Part shown: piece after piece, positions 52,743 through 62,333 of the stretch
Layout: each line of letters opens with the position of its first letter
Position numbering within the stretch: the stretch's first letter is position 1
Assembly (NCBI RefSeq): GCF_001420715.1
Contig: NZ_LJJC01000004.1
Span: 1,096,519 to 1,160,518 of the forward strand
DNA from: Heyndrickxia shackletonii
GTDB lineage: Bacteria; Bacillota; Bacilli; Bacillales; Bacillaceae_C
DNA: 64,000 nucleotides
Direction of reading: 5' to 3'
Made by a program: the position numbers and the translations under genes
Notes under the pieces: model-generated
What the model saw: the letters and a program-made list of their open reading frames with translations, nothing else
What the model was told of the DNA's origin: nothing
Database searches by the model: none

Positions 52743-53247
52743 AAATGTGTGACATTATAACCAAGTGTATATTTATAAGTAACCTTAATTATTTTCTTGA
52801 CTTTTAATAAAAATTATTGATGTGGTATTTTTTATGGGATAAGGGAGTGGGTCCCTTATCCCAGTTTGTTTTAATGACCTTCTTCCTGCCATACATGGTT
52901 ATCACTAGTAAGTTATTACCAAATTATCCATATCCTATTGACCTCCTATTATGTAAGCGTTTAAAATTTCAGTATATAATTGGTTTCATGTTACTAGGTC
53001 ATACTAGGCATGGAAAACAAATACGAGAGCATTCTCGGTTGTTTTCTGTGCCTTTTTATTTTCAAAAAGATTTTGTTGCGACTCTAATACATAGGCAAAC
53101 CTAGCCGCAACGGGCTCATTGAATCGTGTGACTATTAACATAACCAAGTTAAAAAAGCCAATTATATAAAATGAAACATGCGGAGGTGTGTGGATCAGGA
53201 AAGTCTTGAAAGGAGAAAAAAAATCATAAAGAAAGTAGGGATGGTAA
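52743..53247. other. Intergenic region upstream of the GH84 gene
   Basis: A 505 bp gap. It holds a 12 bp hairpin (52835-52863) much like the one after the GH84 gene, a cre-like word TGTAAGCGTTTAAA (52952-52965, 13 of 14) beside a TATAAT (52975-52980), and no credible gene. The short open frame at 52817 reads through the hairpin and has no ribosome site. Confidence 0.45.
52835..52870 (+). terminator. Hairpin resembling the GH84 terminator
   Basis: A 12 bp perfect stem (tgggataaggga / tcccttatccca) is followed by gtttgtttta. Confidence 0.7.
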
Positions 53248-56200
53248 TTGAAGAAAAGATTTTGGATTCATTTAGGTATAATTTTTACGATGATATTAAG
53301 TACTGTCATTACTTTTAACACACCAATAGTCTCTGCGAAAGAAAATTCTCCAAAAGAGTATGAAATATACCCAGTACCTCACCAAGTGACATACTACGAT
53401 GGGACGATGAAATTAAACAAACCTATTCAAGTAATATACGACGACACCATAGATTCCGTAACTAAGAAAAAAGTTGAAAACGTGTTAAAACAAAATGGCT
53501 ACCAAGCCCCAAGAACAGGAACGAAACCTGCTAAAGATAAAATCAATCTTTTAGTTGGTACAAAGAACTCGAGCGGCCCTGTAGATACTTACGCAACCAA
53601 CAATCTAAGCAGCGAAGGAATGGATTTTTCAAAGATTGATGCTTATGATTTAGACATTCAGAACAATACCATTACTATTTTAGGAAAAGACTCAGATGCA
53701 AGCTTCTACGGTGTGGTGACTCTAAACGCAATCTTGTCTCAAGCTAAAAACAAAGAAGTACGAAATCTAACCATTCAAGACTATGCAAATACCAAAATTA
53801 GAGGATTCATTGAAGGATATTATGGAATCCCATGGAGCAACGAGGATCGCATGTCATTAATGAGATTTGGCGGTAATTTTAAAATGACATCCTATATTTT
53901 TGCGCCAAAAGATGATCCATATCACAGAGAAAAATGGGATGAGTTATATCCCGCGGAAAAATTAGCAGAAATTAAAGAAATGGCACAAGTCGGGAATGAA
54001 AATAAAACTCGCTTTGTTTGGACTATTTCACCATTAGGTGAGGTTGCAAGGATTGCTCAATCAGGCGGTGACCCAATGCTGAAACTGAAGGAAAATACCG
54101 ATAAGATGCTGGCAAAATTCGATCAGTTATACGATGTTGGTGTTCGCCAATTTGGTGTTTTAGGGGATGACGTCGGCAGTCTACCAACCGATTATGTTGT
54201 CAAATTGATGAACTCAGTATCTGATTGGGCTAAGGCAAAAGGAGATGTCTATGATATTTTATATTGTCCGGCAAGCTATAATTCCAGCTGGGCATGGAAT
54301 CCAGCTGAGTTGAATGCCTATGAAAAAGGATTTCCTAAAAACATACAAATTTTCTGGACTGGATCCACGACCTGTGCACCAATTGAGCAGTCTACTATTG
54401 ATACCTTCAAAAATCGCAGCAATGGTGGTGTGGTGAGAAGAGATCCATTGTTCTGGCTAAACTGGCCGGTCAATGATGTGGATATGTCACGTGTATTTTT
54501 AGGAAAAGGGGAAATGCTGCAGCCTGGAATTAAAAATCTTGCGGGTGCGGTAACAAACCCAATGCAGGAAGCGGAAGCATCTAAAATAGCGTTATTTGCT
54601 CTTGCGGATTATACATGGAATACAGAAACCTTCAACGCTGATAAAAGCTGGAATGACAGCTTTAAATATATTGAACCGAATGCAACAGAAGAGCTTCATA
54701 CTTTAGCGAAGCATATGTCTGATGCATATCCTAACGGCCTTGCTTTATCCGAGAGTGAAGATATCAAAGGTTTATTAGATCCCATCACTTCCAAAGTGAA
54801 TAATGGGGAATCGATAAAAGATGTTGCACCAGAGGCAAAAGACCAGCTCCAAAAAATTGCAAATGCTGCAAATGGATTTTTAGCTAAAACGAAAAATAAA
54901 AAGTTAAAAACAGAGCTGACACCATTTGTGAAAGCATTAAGAGATATGGTGCTTGCGGATATTGAATTTATCAAAACCGACCTTGCCATCGAATCAGGCA
55001 ATAAAGCAGATACATGGAACCATTTTTCAAAAGCAACCACCTTACGTAAGCAAAGCTTAAACTATGATCGACCAATTTTAAATGGGACGATGAAAACAAA
55101 GCCTGCGAAAAAAAGGCTGCAGCCGTTCACCGATAATTTACAGAATAAAATTACGCCAAAAGTAACAAAACTTCTTGATATTAAAAAAGAAGAAACAAAG
55201 GCAAGCATTTTTACAAATGTTGCAGCTTATAAAAACCTGCAGCTTACAGAAGAAAAAACGGTCACTTCCATAAATAATGCAGCACCTATTAAGCTGAACA
55301 AAGGCCAATACCTAGGCTTAAAGTTAAGCAGAGTAAAAGATATAACCAATATCGAAGCACCTTCCGCAAAAGGTTTAATATTAGAAACATCACTTAATGG
55401 CATCGAATGGGAAAAGGCAGGTAAGAAGCCTGCAGATGCCAGATATGTAAGGCTATTGAACAAGCAAGCAAAGCCAGTTCAGTTTACATTGGGAACATTA
55501 AAGGTAACATCCTACGAGGTGGAACCAAAATCCGTAAAAGAAACTAATTATACAAGTGTTGAAAATCCTCTCGCTCTCTTTGATGGTGATTATTCGACTC
55601 CAGCATGGTTTAAAAATAGTCAGATCGCTGGAAAGTATATAACTTATAATCTGGGGCAGGAAATCACCTTGCATAATTTAAAAGCCGTTATTACAAAGAC
55701 GGAGCATGACTATCCTAGACACGCCGTATTAGAGGCTTCCTTAGATGGAAACCAATGGACTACGGTGATGACATTTGGAAGTCAAAGTGGTGAAAATGTG
55801 GGAGAAGCAACAGATGATGACCAAATTGATGCGATTTTTGATAAACTTGAAGATCCATATCGAGTAAAAGAGGTCAAAAATTTAAATCAAAAAATCAAGT
55901 ATATAAGATTGAAAGTTACAAGAACCAAAACAGGATCAGATAAATGGGTTAGATTACAAGAGTTAGTGATTAACGACGGTCAGTACTATCCTGAACTAAA
56001 CGATCCAACCATTACAACTCCTGCGGTGAATAAAGCAGGAAACACCAAGGATAATTTGATTGATGGGAATTTGGAAACGAAGTTCGAGCCTATAGGAAAA
56101 AATGCCGGCCAAATCCTTTATCATATTGGGGAAGCAGAAAAGAAAGTAACGGGAATTACGATTTTGGAAGATCCAAACAGCTTATCCAGCGGTAAAATAT

Positions 56201-56358
56201 CGGTGCGAACAACTAAGGGCTGGAGAAAGCTCGGAACCATTTCAGCAGGTTATCACTTCTTCCAAACAAATAAACTTCCGCAAGTTTTGGATTTGAAAAT
56301 AGATTGGCAAAAAGGAAAAGCTCCATCCATATATGAGATTAAAATTGATAAAAAGTAG
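53248..56358 (+). CDS. Secreted GH84 beta-N-acetylglucosaminidase (hyaluronidase / O-GlcNAcase type)
   Basis: A 1036 aa secreted enzyme. The signal peptide ends near VSA30. A GH84 N-terminal domain (about 40-180) precedes the catalytic barrel (about 183-480) with RGFIEGYYGIPWS and the catalytic Asp307-Asp308 pair in FGVLGDDVG. A helical bundle follows (about 500-680), then beta-rich modules; residues about 785-945 look like an F5/8-type carbohydrate-binding domain. No LPXTG or membrane anchor is seen. Related clostridial NagH/NagJ act on hyaluronan or O-GlcNAc proteins. Start TTG 53248 follows GTAGGGATGG. A cre-like word upstream suggests CcpA control. Confidence 0.88.
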   Translation: MKKRFWIHLGIIFTMILSTVITFNTPIVSAKENSPKEYEIYPVPHQVTYYDGTMKLNKPIQVIYDDTIDSVTKKKVENVLKQNGYQAPRTGTKPAKDKINLLVGTKNSSGPVDTYATNNLSSEGMDFSKIDAYDLDIQNNTITILGKDSDASFYGVVTLNAILSQAKNKEVRNLTIQDYANTKIRGFIEGYYGIPWSNEDRMSLMRFGGNFKMTSYIFAPKDDPYHREKWDELYPAEKLAEIKEMAQVGNENKTRFVWTISPLGEVARIAQSGGDPMLKLKENTDKMLAKFDQLYDVGVRQFGVLGDDVGSLPTDYVVKLMNSVSDWAKAKGDVYDILYCPASYNSSWAWNPAELNAYEKGFPKNIQIFWTGSTTCAPIEQSTIDTFKNRSNGGVVRRDPLFWLNWPVNDVDMSRVFLGKGEMLQPGIKNLAGAVTNPMQEAEASKIALFALADYTWNTETFNADKSWNDSFKYIEPNATEELHTLAKHMSDAYPNGLALSESEDIKGLLDPITSKVNNGESIKDVAPEAKDQLQKIANAANGFLAKTKNKKLKTELTPFVKALRDMVLADIEFIKTDLAIESGNKADTWNHFSKATTLRKQSLNYDRPILNGTMKTKPAKKRLQPFTDNLQNKITPKVTKLLDIKKEETKASIFTNVAAYKNLQLTEEKTVTSINNAAPIKLNKGQYLGLKLSRVKDITNIEAPSAKGLILETSLNGIEWEKAGKKPADARYVRLLNKQAKPVQFTLGTLKVTSYEVEPKSVKETNYTSVENPLALFDGDYSTPAWFKNSQIAGKYITYNLGQEITLHNLKAVITKTEHDYPRHAVLEASLDGNQWTTVMTFGSQSGENVGEATDDDQIDAIFDKLEDPYRVKEVKNLNQKIKYIRLKVTRTKTGSDKWVRLQELVINDGQYYPELNDPTITTPAVNKAGNTKDNLIDGNLETKFEPIGKNAGQILYHIGEAEKKVTGITILEDPNSLSSGKISVRTTKGWRKLGTISAGYHFFQTNKLPQVLDLKIDWQKGKAPSIYEIKIDKK

Positions 56359-56360
56359 TG

Positions 56361-56400
56361 AATTGGGATAGGGGGTGTAGATCCCTTATCCCAATTTATT
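56361..56400 (+). terminator. GH84 gene terminator
   Basis: aattgggata-ggg pairs with cccttatcccaatt; a T-rich tail follows. The core equals the hairpin at 52835. Confidence 0.75.
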
Positions 56401-56538
56401 GTGATATGAATGAGAAGAGGGATCCGTCCACCATTTCATATTTAGGTCTATAGTCCTAATTCGCGAGATTAGGAGCGAAATTGACGAGATTAGAAAAAAG
56501 ACTCGACTGAAGAAGCGTATCCCGTTCCCTCCACCACA

Positions 56539-57555
56539 TTAAACGCGTTTTTCCCTCAACAATAAATATAAAAAATAAGGTGCACCAATTAAGGCAGTAA
56601 CAATTCCTGCAGGGATGCCATCTGGATCGGCAAGATTTCGCCCGATTGTATCTGATATTAGTAATATCAAACCGCCCATGAGAATCACAATCGGCATATA
56701 TAATTGACTTCTGGGGCCAATGAGAGATTTGGCCAAATGCGGGGCAAGAAGTCCGATAAAAGCAATTCCTCCGGTAACGGAGACGGCAGATGCTGCGAGT
56801 GCCACAGCTGTAAGCAGCAAAACAAATCTTTCCTTTTTAAGATTCAGCCCCACTCCAATTGCAGATGGTTCAGATAACGCTAAAATATTCAAACGATTGG
56901 ATTTAAACAGTGTAAATGGGATAAGAACCAGGATCCAAGGCAGAATCGCCCATATAAAAGGCCAATCTGTTCCCCATATATTTCCCGATAACCATTTACT
57001 AATGAAATCCACTTTCTCTCTTTCAGCCCCGGAAATGAATACAATCATAGCACCTGAAAGCGCCATGGAAAATCCTACACCGACAAGTACTAATTTTACA
57101 GGCTGAAAACCTACCCGTTTATTATAGGAAAAAATATAGATAAAAATCGCTGTCAAAAAGGCACCGATAAATGCAACTATCGGAAGTACAAAAGCAAAGT
57201 AATGCGCCTCAACAGGAACAAATAAATAAAAAACCGCAATAGCAACTCCAGCTCCAGAATTAATCCCGATAATCCCCGGGTCTGCTAGGTCATTCCTTGT
57301 AAGACCTTGCAAAATAGCTCCAGATACTGCTAAAGCCATCCCTGATAATAAGGTAATCAAGATTCGCGGCAAGCGTATGGAAAATAGAACAAAATCTTCT
57401 TTAAAGGTTCCATCCCCGCTTAAGATAGGCAGGATTCTATTAAAAGCGATTGGAGCATAACCAGTAGTCATTCCAATCACAGTAGTAATAATAGTTAAGC
57501 AAAATAAAATAGCTAAGATAATTCGCTGCTTTCTAACAACAGAAGGATGCATCAT
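56539..57555 (-). CDS. fhuG: Iron-siderophore ABC permease (FhuG-like)
   Basis: A 338 aa FecCD-type permease with eight to ten membrane helices. Signatures are RLPRILITLLSGMALAVSGAILQGL, NDLADPGIIGINSGAG and VTGGIAFIGLLAPHLAKSLIG. Its start overlaps the end of the preceding permease gene by 4 bp. It is the last gene of the reverse operon fhuC-fhuD-fhuB-fhuG. The hydroxamate substrate is inferred from overall similarity and gene order. Confidence 0.85.
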   Translation of the reverse strand: MMHPSVVRKQRIILAILFCLTIITTVIGMTTGYAPIAFNRILPILSGDGTFKEDFVLFSIRLPRILITLLSGMALAVSGAILQGLTRNDLADPGIIGINSGAGVAIAVFYLFVPVEAHYFAFVLPIVAFIGAFLTAIFIYIFSYNKRVGFQPVKLVLVGVGFSMALSGAMIVFISGAEREKVDFISKWLSGNIWGTDWPFIWAILPWILVLIPFTLFKSNRLNILALSEPSAIGVGLNLKKERFVLLLTAVALAASAVSVTGGIAFIGLLAPHLAKSLIGPRSQLYMPIVILMGGLILLISDTIGRNLADPDGIPAGIVTALIGAPYFLYLLLREKRV

Positions 57556-58556
57556 GATAGTACTTTCCCTCCTTTATGAACAATAAATAGAAAGAAGGGA
57601 AGTCCGATAATCGATACTATGGCAGCAATCGGTGTTTCATACGGTGCATTGATCGTGCGTGCGATAGTATCAGCTAAAGACATGAAGGAAGCTCCGAAAA
57701 TAGCTGACATCGGCAAAATAAAGCGATAATCCGTTCCAACGATTTGCCGAACGATATGTGGCACCATTAAGCCGATAAAAGCTAGATTTCCAACAAGGGA
57801 AACAGCTGCACCTGCAAGAAGGACAATGATAACATATAGAATAGCTTTAATTCGTGTAATATTTTGTCCCAGACCAATCGCGACATCTTCGTTTAAGCTT
57901 AAAATAGTTAACTGTTTTGACAGAAAAATAGAAATCACGATACCAACGATGATAAAAGGAATAATCAGCTCAAGCTGATTCCATGTTGTACCGAGTAAAC
58001 CGCCTGATGTCCACATGGATACATCCTTTGAAATTTTAAAGTAGAGACCAATGCCGTCTGCTACCCCGTACAGAAAAGTAGAAACCGCAGCACCCGCTAA
58101 GACAATACGAAGGGGGGAAAATCCGCCTTTTCTTATTGCTCCAATTCCAAACACAGCTAAGACACCACCGGCAGCCCCAATAAAGCAGGCAATCATAATC
58201 ATAAAATAATTGGCGGATGGAATCAGTGCAACGGTGAGAGCTAGAGCAGCATTTGCTCCCGCCGTTAACCCCAATAACCCCGGGTCTGCTAACGGATTCC
58301 TTGTTAATCCCTGCATAATAGCCCCGGCAACAGAAAGGGCAGCACCAACAAATATAGCACCTATTTCTCTTGGAAGACGGATTTCGCGAATCATGGTAAT
58401 CGTTTCGGAGGTTTTATTCGTGGCAATTGCATGCCAAACCTCACTTAACCCTGTCTTCGCAGCACCGAACACCATCGCTGCTATAAAAGTCATAAGGAGC
58501 AAAACAATTCCCATTATAAATTTAGTAAAATCAGATTTTACACTTTTTGTTTTCAT
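57552..58556 (-). CDS. fhuB: Iron-siderophore ABC permease (FhuB-like)
   Basis: A 334 aa FecCD-type permease. IRLPREIGAIFVGAALSVAGAIMQGL, NPLADPGLLGLTAGAN and SLVGNLAFIGLMVPHIVRQIVG mark the family. It forms a heterodimer with the next permease. AGGTG precedes the ATG (minus strand). Confidence 0.85.
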   Translation of the reverse strand: MKTKSVKSDFTKFIMGIVLLLMTFIAAMVFGAAKTGLSEVWHAIATNKTSETITMIREIRLPREIGAIFVGAALSVAGAIMQGLTRNPLADPGLLGLTAGANAALALTVALIPSANYFMIMIACFIGAAGGVLAVFGIGAIRKGGFSPLRIVLAGAAVSTFLYGVADGIGLYFKISKDVSMWTSGGLLGTTWNQLELIIPFIIVGIVISIFLSKQLTILSLNEDVAIGLGQNITRIKAILYVIIVLLAGAAVSLVGNLAFIGLMVPHIVRQIVGTDYRFILPMSAIFGASFMSLADTIARTINAPYETPIAAIVSIIGLPFFLFIVHKGGKVLS

Positions 58557-58627
58557 TATATGACACCTAACTTTTCTGAGAAAAAGGGCGACAAAAATGT
58601 GCCACCCTCATTCTGATAATCTATCTA

Positions 58628-59548
58628 TTAATTGCCAAGAAACGCCTTCCTAAAGAAATCAAGTTGATAATCTAATGTTAACGGATCATTGAAATAAAAT
58701 GCTTTTGCATCGACTTCAAAGACATGCTTGTTTTTCACAGCCGGAATATTTTTGTACGTTTTTGTATTTTGGAAGGACGTATCTCCATCCTTGTTTTTAC
58801 TGAAAATAACATAATCGCCTGCATATTCGGGAAGTACTTCCGGTGAAATGGCGTAATAACCAGGTTTTAAAGCAGTTTCTTCCACCTTTTTAGGCATTTT
58901 CAGCCCCATTTCTTGATATAATATTTCTGTTCCTCGGCCCCAGTTATTTCCGAATACGTAAAGCTGTTTATCGAAGTTTTCAATGACAGAAACCGTTGAA
59001 TTAGTCCCAATTTTCGCTTTAATTTGTTCGCCAGTTTCATGTGCCCGCTTTTTGAAATCATTTACCCAGGAAGTCGCTTCTTTTTCCTTGTTTAATAGCT
59101 TGCCAATTTCTATTTGCTGTGTTAAATAGTCTACTTTTCCGTATGTAAAGACAACAGTAGGAGCGATTTTCTTCAGCTTATCTAGATTTTTTACGTTGTC
59201 GAGACCGATAATTAAGTCCGGATTCAGTTCAATAATTTTCTCTAAATTTTCATCCGAAACTTCCGCAACACCTTTTAATTTGTCTTTAAAATTAGGATTC
59301 ATTTTAGACCAAGAGTCTACGCCAACGAGATGAACGCCAAGTGACATCACATTTCCGGCAAAGCTTGATAAAACGACTACTCTCTTAGGATGAGCGGGAA
59401 CCTCAACGGGTCCGTTTTCAGATTGGTATGTAATGGTATCCTTTTTATTTTCTTTTTCCTCAGCGGATTTTTTACCTGTTGTACCGGAACATGCTCCTAA
59501 CATGAGAACAACAATTAACAGTAAAAACGGAATAAACTTCTTTTTCAT
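58628..59548 (-). CDS. fhuD: Siderophore-binding lipoprotein (FhuD-like)
   Basis: A 306 aa solute-binding protein of the helical-backbone (class III) type. The lipobox LGACSG anchors it at Cys20. VPAHPKRVVVLSSFAGNVMSLGVHLVGV and NPDLIIGLDN are typical, and VGNLAFIG-type motifs are absent as expected. Its ATG overlaps the fhuC stop (ATGA). It captures ferric siderophore outside the membrane for FhuBG. Confidence 0.87.
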   Translation of the reverse strand: MKKKFIPFLLLIVVLMLGACSGTTGKKSAEEKENKKDTITYQSENGPVEVPAHPKRVVVLSSFAGNVMSLGVHLVGVDSWSKMNPNFKDKLKGVAEVSDENLEKIIELNPDLIIGLDNVKNLDKLKKIAPTVVFTYGKVDYLTQQIEIGKLLNKEKEATSWVNDFKKRAHETGEQIKAKIGTNSTVSVIENFDKQLYVFGNNWGRGTEILYQEMGLKMPKKVEETALKPGYYAISPEVLPEYAGDYVIFSKNKDGDTSFQNTKTYKNIPAVKNKHVFEVDAKAFYFNDPLTLDYQLDFFRKAFLGN

Positions 59549-60345
59549 TTTGCATATTCTCCTTTTAATAAATTGTAAGTTACACAGATTGGTTTATTTG
59601 TTCTCGGGTCCAGACCAATATCAGCATCAATATGAAATACTTCTCTAAGTACTTGTTGATTGATTACTTCATCACTGGTTCCGGCTTTCACTATTTGCCC
59701 GCTCTTTAATGCAATGATGTAATCGGAAAAACGCGCAGCTTGATTAATATCGTGCAGCACCATAACAATCGTTCTTTCTTGCTCCTTATTAAGCTTTTGC
59801 AAAAGCTCCAGCACTTCTAATTGGTGAGCCATATCTAAATAAGTGGTCGGTTCATCAAGAAAGATCATTTCTGTTTCCTGGGCTAATGCCATTGCTATCC
59901 AAACACGCTGACGCTGGCCGCCGGATAATGCGTCCACTTGATGAAACTTGAACTCTGATATCCCGGTAACCTCTAATGCCCAGTTTATGACCTCCAAGTC
60001 TTTCTTCGACAAGCGGCCAAAGCCTTTCTGATAGGGGAACCTGCCGTAAGAAACTAATTCTCCAACAGTCAGTCCGGCTGCACTTTCAGGTGTTTGCGGC
60101 AAGATTGCTAGTTTACTAGCCAATTTTTTAGTATCCACATTCGTTATGCTTTTCCCGTCCAGAATAATCGAGCCTGATTGATGTGGAATAATTCGCGTCA
60201 TTGCTTTCAAAAGAGTTGATTTCCCGCAGCCATTTGACCCAATAATGGTGGTTATTTTTTTTACAGGGATTTCAATCGATAAATCTTTTACAATGGAACG
60301 CTCACCATAACCAATATGTACATGATCTGTATAAAGGTGGACCAT
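59545..60345 (-). CDS. fhuC: Iron-siderophore ABC transporter ATP-binding protein (FhuC-like)
   Basis: A 266 aa ATPase. Walker A IGSNGCGKSTLLKA (about 36), signature LSGGQRQRVWIAMAL (about 139), Walker B EMIFLDEPTTYLD and the switch His are present. The start at 60345 follows GGAGG; a longer open frame to 60708 runs into the divergent gene and is not used. It heads the reverse operon, directly behind a Fur box. Confidence 0.9.
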   Translation of the reverse strand: MVHLYTDHVHIGYGERSIVKDLSIEIPVKKITTIIGSNGCGKSTLLKAMTRIIPHQSGSIILDGKSITNVDTKKLASKLAILPQTPESAAGLTVGELVSYGRFPYQKGFGRLSKKDLEVINWALEVTGISEFKFHQVDALSGGQRQRVWIAMALAQETEMIFLDEPTTYLDMAHQLEVLELLQKLNKEQERTIVMVLHDINQAARFSDYIIALKSGQIVKAGTSDEVINQQVLREVFHIDADIGLDPRTNKPICVTYNLLKGEYAK

Positions 60346-60379
60346 GAAGATGCCTCCAATAAAAATATTTTGTTGATAT

Positions 60380-60394
60380 TGATAATCATTATCA
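60380..60394. promoter_or_regulatory. Fur box between the siderophore importer and the reductase
   Basis: TGATAATCATTATCA is a perfect 7-1-7 Fur box (TGATAATNATTATCA). It lies 35 bp from fhuC and 83 bp from the reductase start, so iron probably controls both directions. Confidence 0.9.
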
Positions 60395-60476
60395 GTTACA
60401 ATGTCACTATAAAGTGATTCAATCTTTTTGTCAATAAACTTTTTTAAAGAGAGATAAATATATTGGAGTGAAAAAA

Positions 60477-61523
60477 ATGAGCAAACTGGAATGCTTTGAT
60501 GTAACGATTTTGGGCGGAGGGCCAGCTGGACTTTATTCTGCTTTTTACAGTGGTTTGCGAGGAATGAAAACAAAGATTGTTGAATATCAATCACAGCTAG
60601 GTGGAAAAATACATATTTATCCGGAGAAAATGATATGGGATGTCGGAGGGCATACACCTCTTCCAGGAGCAAAATTAATAAATCAGCTTGTGGAACAAGG
60701 TTTAACATTTAACCCGGAGGTTGTCCTAAATGAAAAAATTGTATCTATTTCAAAGAATGAAGACGGATTATTTATTTTAAAAGCGGAATCTGGAAACGAG
60801 CATATATCAAAAGCGGTAATTGTTGCAATTGGCAGCGGGATTATCAAGCATCAAAAACTGAATATTGAAGGTGCTGAACGCTTTGAGGTTTCGAATCTGC
60901 ATTATACAGTAAAATCCTTAAAGTATTTTAAAGATAAAATTGTTTTAATTTCTGGAGGAGGAAACTCGGCCATTGATTGGGCAAATGAATTGGAGCCGAT
61001 TGCGAAAAAAGTGTATGTAACACATCGAAAAGCTTGCTTAACGGGTCATGAATCGCAAATAAGCCAATTACAGTGCAGTTCTGCAGAATGTCTTGCCCAA
61101 ACTCGGATTGCTAAATTAATCGCCGGAAGTGGAGATCGAATTGAGCGTGTACAACTGGAACATTGTTTCACTGGGGAAGTGACAGAGGTAGAAGTCGATG
61201 AAGTTGTAGTTAATCATGGTTTCGATATCGATGCAGCTTTGTTGAATAATAGTGAGTTGAATATTGAACTAGTAGAGCAATTTTACATTGATGGTACATC
61301 GATGAGTGAATCCTCGGTACCCGGTCTTTTTGCAGCTGGTGATATTTTAAAGCATGATGGAAAATTGAATTTAATTGCCGGAGCATTTCAGGATGCAGCA
61401 AACGCTGTTAATAAAGCAAAGCAATTTATTGATCCGACGGCTGACTCCATTGCCATGGTATCTTCCCATAATGAAGTGTTTTATAAGAAGAACAGAAAGC
61501 TCGTTCAAGAAATTGTTAAATAA
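60477..61523 (+). CDS. Ferredoxin-NADP+ reductase type 2 (YumC/YcgT-like)
   Basis: A 348 aa thioredoxin-reductase-like flavoprotein. The FAD motif is LGGGPAGLYSAFYSGLRG (about 12), the NADPH motif SGGGNSAIDWA (about 160) and the second FAD motif VPGLFAAGDI (about 280). The redox-active CxxC of true thioredoxin reductase is absent. Next to a Fur box and a siderophore importer, it may supply electrons for ferric siderophore reduction; that is inference. ATG 60477 follows TTGGAGTG; the GTG inside that site is not the start. Confidence 0.85.
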   Translation: MSKLECFDVTILGGGPAGLYSAFYSGLRGMKTKIVEYQSQLGGKIHIYPEKMIWDVGGHTPLPGAKLINQLVEQGLTFNPEVVLNEKIVSISKNEDGLFILKAESGNEHISKAVIVAIGSGIIKHQKLNIEGAERFEVSNLHYTVKSLKYFKDKIVLISGGGNSAIDWANELEPIAKKVYVTHRKACLTGHESQISQLQCSSAECLAQTRIAKLIAGSGDRIERVQLEHCFTGEVTEVEVDEVVVNHGFDIDAALLNNSELNIELVEQFYIDGTSMSESSVPGLFAAGDILKHDGKLNLIAGAFQDAANAVNKAKQFIDPTADSIAMVSSHNEVFYKKNRKLVQEIVK

Positions 61524-61613
61524 TGTATAAATTTATGGCAGGAGTATACGGAACGGAATCGAATACAGATAAAGGAACGAAATTGCTTAAAAACAAGAAA
61601 GTGAGATGGAAAT

Positions 61614-62069
61614 ATGTCTCTTCACATCCGTGAAGTAACGAAAGAAAATTGGCGTTCAGTTGCCGAATTAGCGGTGTCTGAACAGCAAGCGCCATTTATT
61701 GAAAGCAATGCCTATTCGCTGGCAGAGTCGCAGTATGACAAAAAATGGATTTCAGTAGGACTGTATGACGACGAAACATTAGTCGGTTATGCCATGTATG
61801 GTTGGTCATCTCCAATAAAGCAGAGTGCATGGCTGGATCGATTTATGATTGATCAGCGCTATCAAGGAAATGGATATGCAAAGCATTTTTTACCGTTATT
61901 AATTCAAAGAATGAAACAGCAATTTTCATGCCGAAAAATTTATTTAAGTCTCCATCCGGATAATTATCCTGCTCAAAAACTATATGAAAAGTTTGGATTC
62001 TATCTTAATGGGGAAGTAGATGATTCAGGACCTGTTTTTGGGGTTGTTATGGAGTTAGAAGTAAGTTAA
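61614..62069 (+). CDS. GNAT N-acetyltransferase (BltD-like)
   Basis: A 151 aa cytosolic acetyltransferase. The acetyl-CoA site RFMIDQRYQGNGYAKHFLPL (about 82) and the C-terminal HPDNYPAQKLYEKFGF are clear. SEQQAPFIESNAYSLAES and VGLYDDETLVGYAMYG resemble BltD, a spermine/spermidine acetyltransferase of B. subtilis. The polyamine substrate is therefore likely but not proven. It stands alone and is followed by a terminator. Confidence 0.82.
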   Translation: MSLHIREVTKENWRSVAELAVSEQQAPFIESNAYSLAESQYDKKWISVGLYDDETLVGYAMYGWSSPIKQSAWLDRFMIDQRYQGNGYAKHFLPLLIQRMKQQFSCRKIYLSLHPDNYPAQKLYEKFGFYLNGEVDDSGPVFGVVMELEVS

Positions 62070-62135
62070 TAATGAATTTGTTCCTAAGTCAATTAATCTG
62101 ATTCGCTGTTTTTATATATCAAATTTGAATTCAAC

Positions 62136-62167
62136 AAGTCCTATGTTTCAGAACATAGGACTTTTCT
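62136..62167 (+). terminator. Terminator after the GNAT gene
   Basis: A 12 bp perfect stem (aagtcctatgtt / aacataggactt) with a TCAG loop and a T-rich tail. Confidence 0.88.
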
Positions 62168-62282
62168 TTGTGTTGCTCATACTAGTCCAATAGTTTTCTA
62201 CTAAAAAATTTTCCAATGAGAAGACATACATATTCTTAATAGACTAAATTGACAGTACCAAATTTTTTAAATATAATTTTCA

Positions 62283-62309
62283 TGAAACCGTTTTATGAAA
62301 ATGTTTCAT
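62283..62309 (+). promoter_or_regulatory. Operator-like palindrome before the LacI-type gene
   Basis: ATGAAAATGTTTCAT (62295-62309) is a near-palindrome; TGAAACCGTTTTAT (62283-62296) is cre-like at 12 of 14 positions. They lie 25-50 bp before the start, fitting autoregulation or CcpA control. Confidence 0.5.
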
Positions 62310-62333
62310 TTTTGAATTAGGAGAAATGGCTAA

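Noticed and set aside
52817-53104. 95 aa open frame upstream of the GH84 gene
   Set aside because: It runs through a 12 bp terminator hairpin, lacks a ribosome site and has no recognisable domain.
60346-60708. N-terminal extension of the FhuC-like protein
   Set aside because: It would overlap the divergent reductase gene and the Fur box; a proper start with GGAGG is at 60345.
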